Source of the DNA: Hyphomicrobiales bacterium
GTDB lineage: Bacteria; Pseudomonadota; Alphaproteobacteria; Rhizobiales; Beijerinckiaceae
DNA: 64,000 nucleotides
Assembly (NCBI GenBank): GCA_930633525.1
Contig: CAKNFP010000001.1
Span: 372,001-436,000, forward strand
Direction: 5' to 3'
The notes beneath the pieces are model-generated. The model was given only the letters and a program-made list of their open reading frames with translations, ran no database searches and was not told the origin of the DNA. The position numbers and the translations under genes were made by a program. Below are positions 61,026 to 64,000 of this stretch, one piece after another; the first letter of the stretch is position 1; every line of letters begins with the position of its first letter.

Positions 61026-62270
61026 ATGTCGCCATCTGAACCTCCCCGCACCAGCGAACAGTTTCCTGAAACGATGCTGCCTCTTCCTGCCGCGCCTGCG
61101 GCGGAGCTCTTACCGGCGGTCGCCCTCGCGCAGGATCTGATCCGTTGCCGATCTGTCACGCCGGATGAGGGCGGGGCGCTCGCCCTCATCGACCAGAGGC
61201 TGTCCGAAGTCGGCTTCGCGACGCATCGGCTTACCTTCACGGCCCCCGGCACGCCGGATGTGGAAAATCTTTATGCGCGCTATGGCCGCGAGGCGCCCTT
61301 TCTGCTGTTCGCAGGCCATACGGATGTGGTGCCTCCGGGAGACGAGGCCCATTGGCGGCACGATCCCTTCGGCGGTGTGATCGAGGACGGGCGCATCTTC
61401 GGCCGCGGTGCATCGGATATGAAGGGTGGCGTGGCGGCCATGGTCGCGGCAGCGCTCGCCTTCATCAAGGCCAAGCCGGATTTTCCGGGATCGATCGGCT
61501 TTCTGTTGACGGGCGATGAGGAAGGTCCGGCCGTCAATGGCACGGTGAAGCTTCTGGAATGGGTGAAGAACGAGCGCGGCGACAAGTTCGACCACTGCAT
61601 CCTGGCGGAGCCCACCAATCCGGATGCCCTGGGCGACATGATCAAGATCGGCCGGCGCGGCTCGCTCACCGGCCGCGTCGTGCTGGCGGGCAAACAGGGC
61701 CATGTGGCCTATCCGCAGCTTGCCGACAATCCGATCCAGCATGTCAGCGCGTTGATCGCGGCGCTGAAAGGCAGCCCGCTCGACGAGGGAACGGCCCATT
61801 TCGCCCCGTCAAACCTTGAATTCACGACGATCGATGTCGCCAACCCGTCGACGAATGTCATTCCGGCGGAGGTCAAGCTTGCCTTCAACATCCGCTTCAA
61901 TGACGTCTGGACGCCGGAAACGCTCGCGGACGAGATCCGGCGGCGGATCACCGACGCGGGCCTCGACGAGCGGACGCGCGTCACCTTCCTGCCCACTAAT
62001 GCCACGGCCTTCGTGACGGAGCCAGGCTCCTTCGTTGCGGTGCTGTCACGGGCGATCGAGGCGGAAACCGGCTTGAAGCCGGCGCTGTCGACGACAGGCG
62101 GCACCTCGGATGCGCGCTTCATCAAGGATTACTGCTCGGTCGTGGAATTCGGGCTCGTCGGGCAGACCATGCACCAGGTCGATGAGCACGTGGCGACCGC
62201 CGACATCGACGGCCTGACGGCGATCTTCCGCCGGGTGCTGCAGGACTATTTCGCGTCGTCGGCCCGGTAA
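61026..62270 (+). CDS. dapE: Succinyl-diaminopimelate desuccinylase
   Basis: A 414-residue M20 enzyme of the lysine/meso-diaminopimelate pathway; it releases succinate from N-succinyl-LL-DAP. Metal and catalytic residues: LLFAGHTDVVPPGD (His, Asp), FGRGASDMKGGVAAM (Asp), LTGDEEGPAVNGT (two Glu), CILAEPTNP and the late His in GLVGQTMHQVDEHV. DapE-specific segments include GSLTGRVVLAGKQGHVAYP and NPSTNVIPAEVKLAFNIRFND. The N-terminus is uncertain: ATG 61026 or 61074, neither with a strong ribosome-binding site; DapE is usually about 380 residues. It is convergent with truA-fmt. Confidence 0.93.
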   Translation: MSPSEPPRTSEQFPETMLPLPAAPAAELLPAVALAQDLIRCRSVTPDEGGALALIDQRLSEVGFATHRLTFTAPGTPDVENLYARYGREAPFLLFAGHTDVVPPGDEAHWRHDPFGGVIEDGRIFGRGASDMKGGVAAMVAAALAFIKAKPDFPGSIGFLLTGDEEGPAVNGTVKLLEWVKNERGDKFDHCILAEPTNPDALGDMIKIGRRGSLTGRVVLAGKQGHVAYPQLADNPIQHVSALIAALKGSPLDEGTAHFAPSNLEFTTIDVANPSTNVIPAEVKLAFNIRFNDVWTPETLADEIRRRITDAGLDERTRVTFLPTNATAFVTEPGSFVAVLSRAIEAETGLKPALSTTGGTSDARFIKDYCSVVEFGLVGQTMHQVDEHVATADIDGLTAIFRRVLQDYFASSAR

Positions 62271-62360
62271 GCCACCGGTGGCAGAGGCGTCAAAGAGAAT
62301 GCCACGCGACAAGGTCTGGGGTTAGAGCCAGCGAGCAAGTCGCGCCATCAAGTCAGTCGC

Positions 62361-62547
62361 GCCGGCCGATCCCTCCCCTCCGGGGAGGGTGGCGCCGCAG
62401 GCGCCGGGTGGGGACCACCAGCCGCTGATCTGATAGGTGGGCAGCAACATGGAGGCGAGCATCGTCCTCCGGCCTCAGGGCCCCACCCGACCTCGCTGGC
62501 GCGAGGCCACCCTCCCCGAAGGGGAGGGATCGGCGGCGTCGGCCGGC
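62361..62547. repeat. Long palindromic repeat element
   Basis: The left arm begins GCCGGCCGATCCCTCCCC and continues CGGGGAGGGTGG... to GGGTGGGGA (62361-62413). Its inverted copy runs from CCCCACCCG (about 62480) to GGGATCGGCGGCGTCGGCCGGC (62547). Each arm also folds on itself (CCCTCCCC/GGGGAGGG). This is the pattern of rhizobial intergenic mosaic-like palindromes. It fills most of the 356-bp gap between the convergent dapE and truA genes; nothing else is seen there. Confidence 0.75.
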
Positions 62548-62626
62548 CATATCATCCGGAAGCCGCGAAGCGGCTGCCCGGAATTTCGACCTATAGCCTT
62601 GCTGGTTCTGGCGCCAACGGCGCGTC

Positions 62627-63367
62627 TCAGGGATAATCCACGCCGATGAGATAGAGCCCCGTGGCCGGCGCCATGGGGCCGCAGGCGGAGCGTTGCCGCG
62701 CGGCGAGGGCTTCAGCCACCTGGGTCACGGGCCATTGGCCGGCGCCGACGCGCTCCAGCGTGCCGACCATGGAGCGCACCTGATGGTGCAGGAAGGACCG
62801 CGCCGCCGCGAAGACACGGATCTCGTCGCCGATCCGCTCGACATCCAGCCGGTCGAGCGTGCGGATCGGGCTCTTGGCCTGGCAATCGGCCGCGCGGAAC
62901 GTCGTGAAGTCGTGCCGGCCGAGCAGCGTCTGGGCCGCTTCGTGCATGGCATCGGCATCGAGCCGGCGCGGTACGTGCCAGACGCGGCCGATCTCGATCG
63001 CCGGCGGCGGCCGTCGGTTGAGAATGCGGTAGAGATAGTGGCGCTTGACCGCCGAATGGCGGGCATCGAAGCTCTCGTCCACCGCCTCGGCGGACAGGAT
63101 CGCCACGGGCTCCGGCTTCAGATGCGCGTTGGTGGCGTCGCGCACCGTGTCCGTACGCCATGTCTTGTCGAGATCGACATGGACCACCTGATGCGTGGCG
63201 TGCACGCCGGCGTCGGTGCGCCCGGCGCATTGCACGCGCGCCGCATGGCCGGCGAAGCGCGCGATCGCCTCCTCGACGGCCTGCTGGACGGCGCGGCCGT
63301 TGTCCTGCCATTGCCAGCCGCAATAGGCGCGACCGTCATATTCCACGACGAGCTTGTAGCGCGGCAT
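62627..63367 (-). CDS. truA: tRNA pseudouridine(38-40) synthase
   Basis: A 246-residue TruA. The N-terminal [20 protein letters not shown], the catalytic Asp in [36 protein letters not shown], and [13 protein letters not shown] are all conserved. It modifies U38-U40 in the tRNA anticodon arm. ATG 63367 was chosen over a TTG at 63376 because it lies one base after the fmt stop and starts the conserved domain. fmt-truA cotranscription is common in this order. Confidence 0.97.
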   Translation of the reverse strand: MPRYKLVVEYDGRAYCGWQWQDNGRAVQQAVEEAIARFAGHAARVQCAGRTDAGVHATHQVVHVDLDKTWRTDTVRDATNAHLKPEPVAILSAEAVDESFDARHSAVKRHYLYRILNRRPPPAIEIGRVWHVPRRLDADAMHEAAQTLLGRHDFTTFRAADCQAKSPIRTLDRLDVERIGDEIRVFAAARSFLHHQVRSMVGTLERVGAGQWPVTQVAEALAARQRSACGPMAPATGLYLIGVDYP

Positions 63368-63368
63368 G

Positions 63369-64000
63369 TCAAGCAAGCACCGTGCCGGGCGCGAGCCTTG
63401 CGCCGCGCAGGAAATCGTCGGCGTTCATCACGCCCTTGCCGGCGCGCTGCACCTGCAGCAGCCGCAGAGCGCCCTCGCCACAGGCGACGGTGAACTGGCC
63501 ATCGAGCAATGTACCGGGTGCGCCCTGTCCCTCGGCGGGCGTGCTGCGCAGGGCCCGCACCCGCTCACGCCCCTTGCCGAGATCGACCTCGAAGAAGGCG
63601 CTGGGGAAGGGCGAGAGACCCCGGATCTGGTCGTGCAATGCGCTGGCGGGCCGCGACCAGTCGATGCGGGCCTCCTCGTTGGTGATCTTCCTGGCGTAGG
63701 TGACGCCGTCTTCGGGCTGTGGCACGAAGCTCAACGCGCCACGGGAGAGCGCGGCGAGCGCTCGCGCCATCAGATCGGCGCCGAGGCGTGACAGGCTGTC
63801 ATGCAGTTCGCCGGCGGTGGTCTGCGGGCCGATCGTGACGCGCTCCACCATGGCGACAGGGCCGGTGTCGAGCCCTTCCTCCATCTTCATCACGGCGACG
63901 CCTGTTTCGGCATCGCCCGCCATGATGGCGCGCTGGATGGGCGCCGCGCCGCGCCAGCGCGGCAGGAGCGAGGCATGCAGGTTGAGGCAGCCGAGTTCCG
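63369..64000 (-). CDS. fmt: Methionyl-tRNA formyltransferase, C-terminal part (5' end outside window)
   Basis: About 210 codons of Fmt; the start lies beyond the right edge. Visible are the catalytic-loop [26 protein letters not shown]-like [18 protein letters not shown], and the C-terminal domain [34 protein letters not shown]. Fmt formylates initiator Met-tRNA. It ends one base before truA. Confidence 0.97.
   Translation of the reverse strand, partial: ELGCLNLHASLLPRWRGAAPIQRAIMAGDAETGVAVMKMEEGLDTGPVAMVERVTIGPQTTAGELHDSLSRLGADLMARALAALSRGALSFVPQPEDGVTYARKITNEEARIDWSRPASALHDQIRGLSPFPSAFFEVDLGKGRERVRALRSTPAEGQGAPGTLLDGQFTVACGEGALRLLQVQRAGKGVMNADDFLRGARLAPGTVLA

Noticed and set aside
1..64000. 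CRISPR array, rRNA genes, prophage structural genes, classical toxin-antitoxin pairs
   Set aside because: I saw no regularly spaced direct repeats, rRNA sequence, or recognisable phage or toxin genes. The ParB-like gene and the KGG-like protein alone do not support a plasmid or phage call.

Overview
The window is high-GC DNA from an alphaproteobacterium, most likely of the order Hyphomicrobiales (Rhizobiales). The evidence is the fmt-truA pair beside dapE, an alphaproteobacterial-type porin, rhizobial-style extragenic repeats, and the many solute transporters placed next to catabolic enzymes. I cannot name a genus. Most of the window is accessory catabolic DNA: at least five transport/catabolism blocks, each with its own regulator. 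Housekeeping genes appear only at the right end.

Region 1 (1-11064, all + strand) is one tightly packed operon, entered in mid-gene: an MmgE/PrpD protein, an isocitrate-lyase-superfamily enzyme, HyuB, HyuA, an isochorismatase-fold protein, a tautomerase fused to an NTF2-like domain, an FAD dehydrogenase, two Asp/Glu-racemase-fold paralogues and a second MmgE/PrpD protein. Several members appear to have lost the family's catalytic cysteines, so the pathway may be unusual. Region 2 (11065-12590) is an AT-richer patch with a ParB-like-domain protein, then a cupin and a rhizobial repeat.

Region 3 (12683-20687) is a sugar locus: a LacI repressor diverges from a binding protein (broken by an in-frame TAG), two permeases, an ATPase and a family 31 glycoside hydrolase. 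A perfect 20-bp palindrome lies between them. A TRIC-type channel follows. Region 4 (21660-30596) has an alpha/beta hydrolase, an aldehyde dehydrogenase and an iron alcohol dehydrogenase on the - strand. These diverge from a GntR regulator, an RbsABC-type transporter and a DJ-1/PfpI protein.

Region 5 (30877-34000) holds single genes: a small zinc ribbon, a porin with an acidic linker, a VOC protein, and a divergent SDR/LysR pair. Region 6 (35121-46274) couples an M20 hydrolase and a peptide-type ABC importer to a sugar-acid set (split UxaA, TIM-barrel isomerase, FAH-family enzyme) with a convergent PucR regulator. Region 7 (46290-48065) holds a decayed gene, a CurA-like reductase and a transposase relic.

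Region 8 (48066-59454) is a second carboxylate/aromatic-type block. Its - strand carries an FAH enzyme, an extradiol-type dioxygenase, an alpha/beta hydrolase, an Ldh_2 dehydrogenase, a COG0523 GTPase and an FMN reductase. Its + strand carries a GntR regulator, TctC-TctB-TctA and a Tat-exported amidohydrolase. A repeated TTTTCGAAATTA motif in three promoter regions ties the block together as a probable GntR regulon.

Region 9 (59455-64000) holds a strong hairpin, a recombinase remnant beside tRNA-Arg(CCG), a PPC-domain protein, a basic KGG-like protein, dapE, a long palindromic repeat, truA and the truncated fmt.
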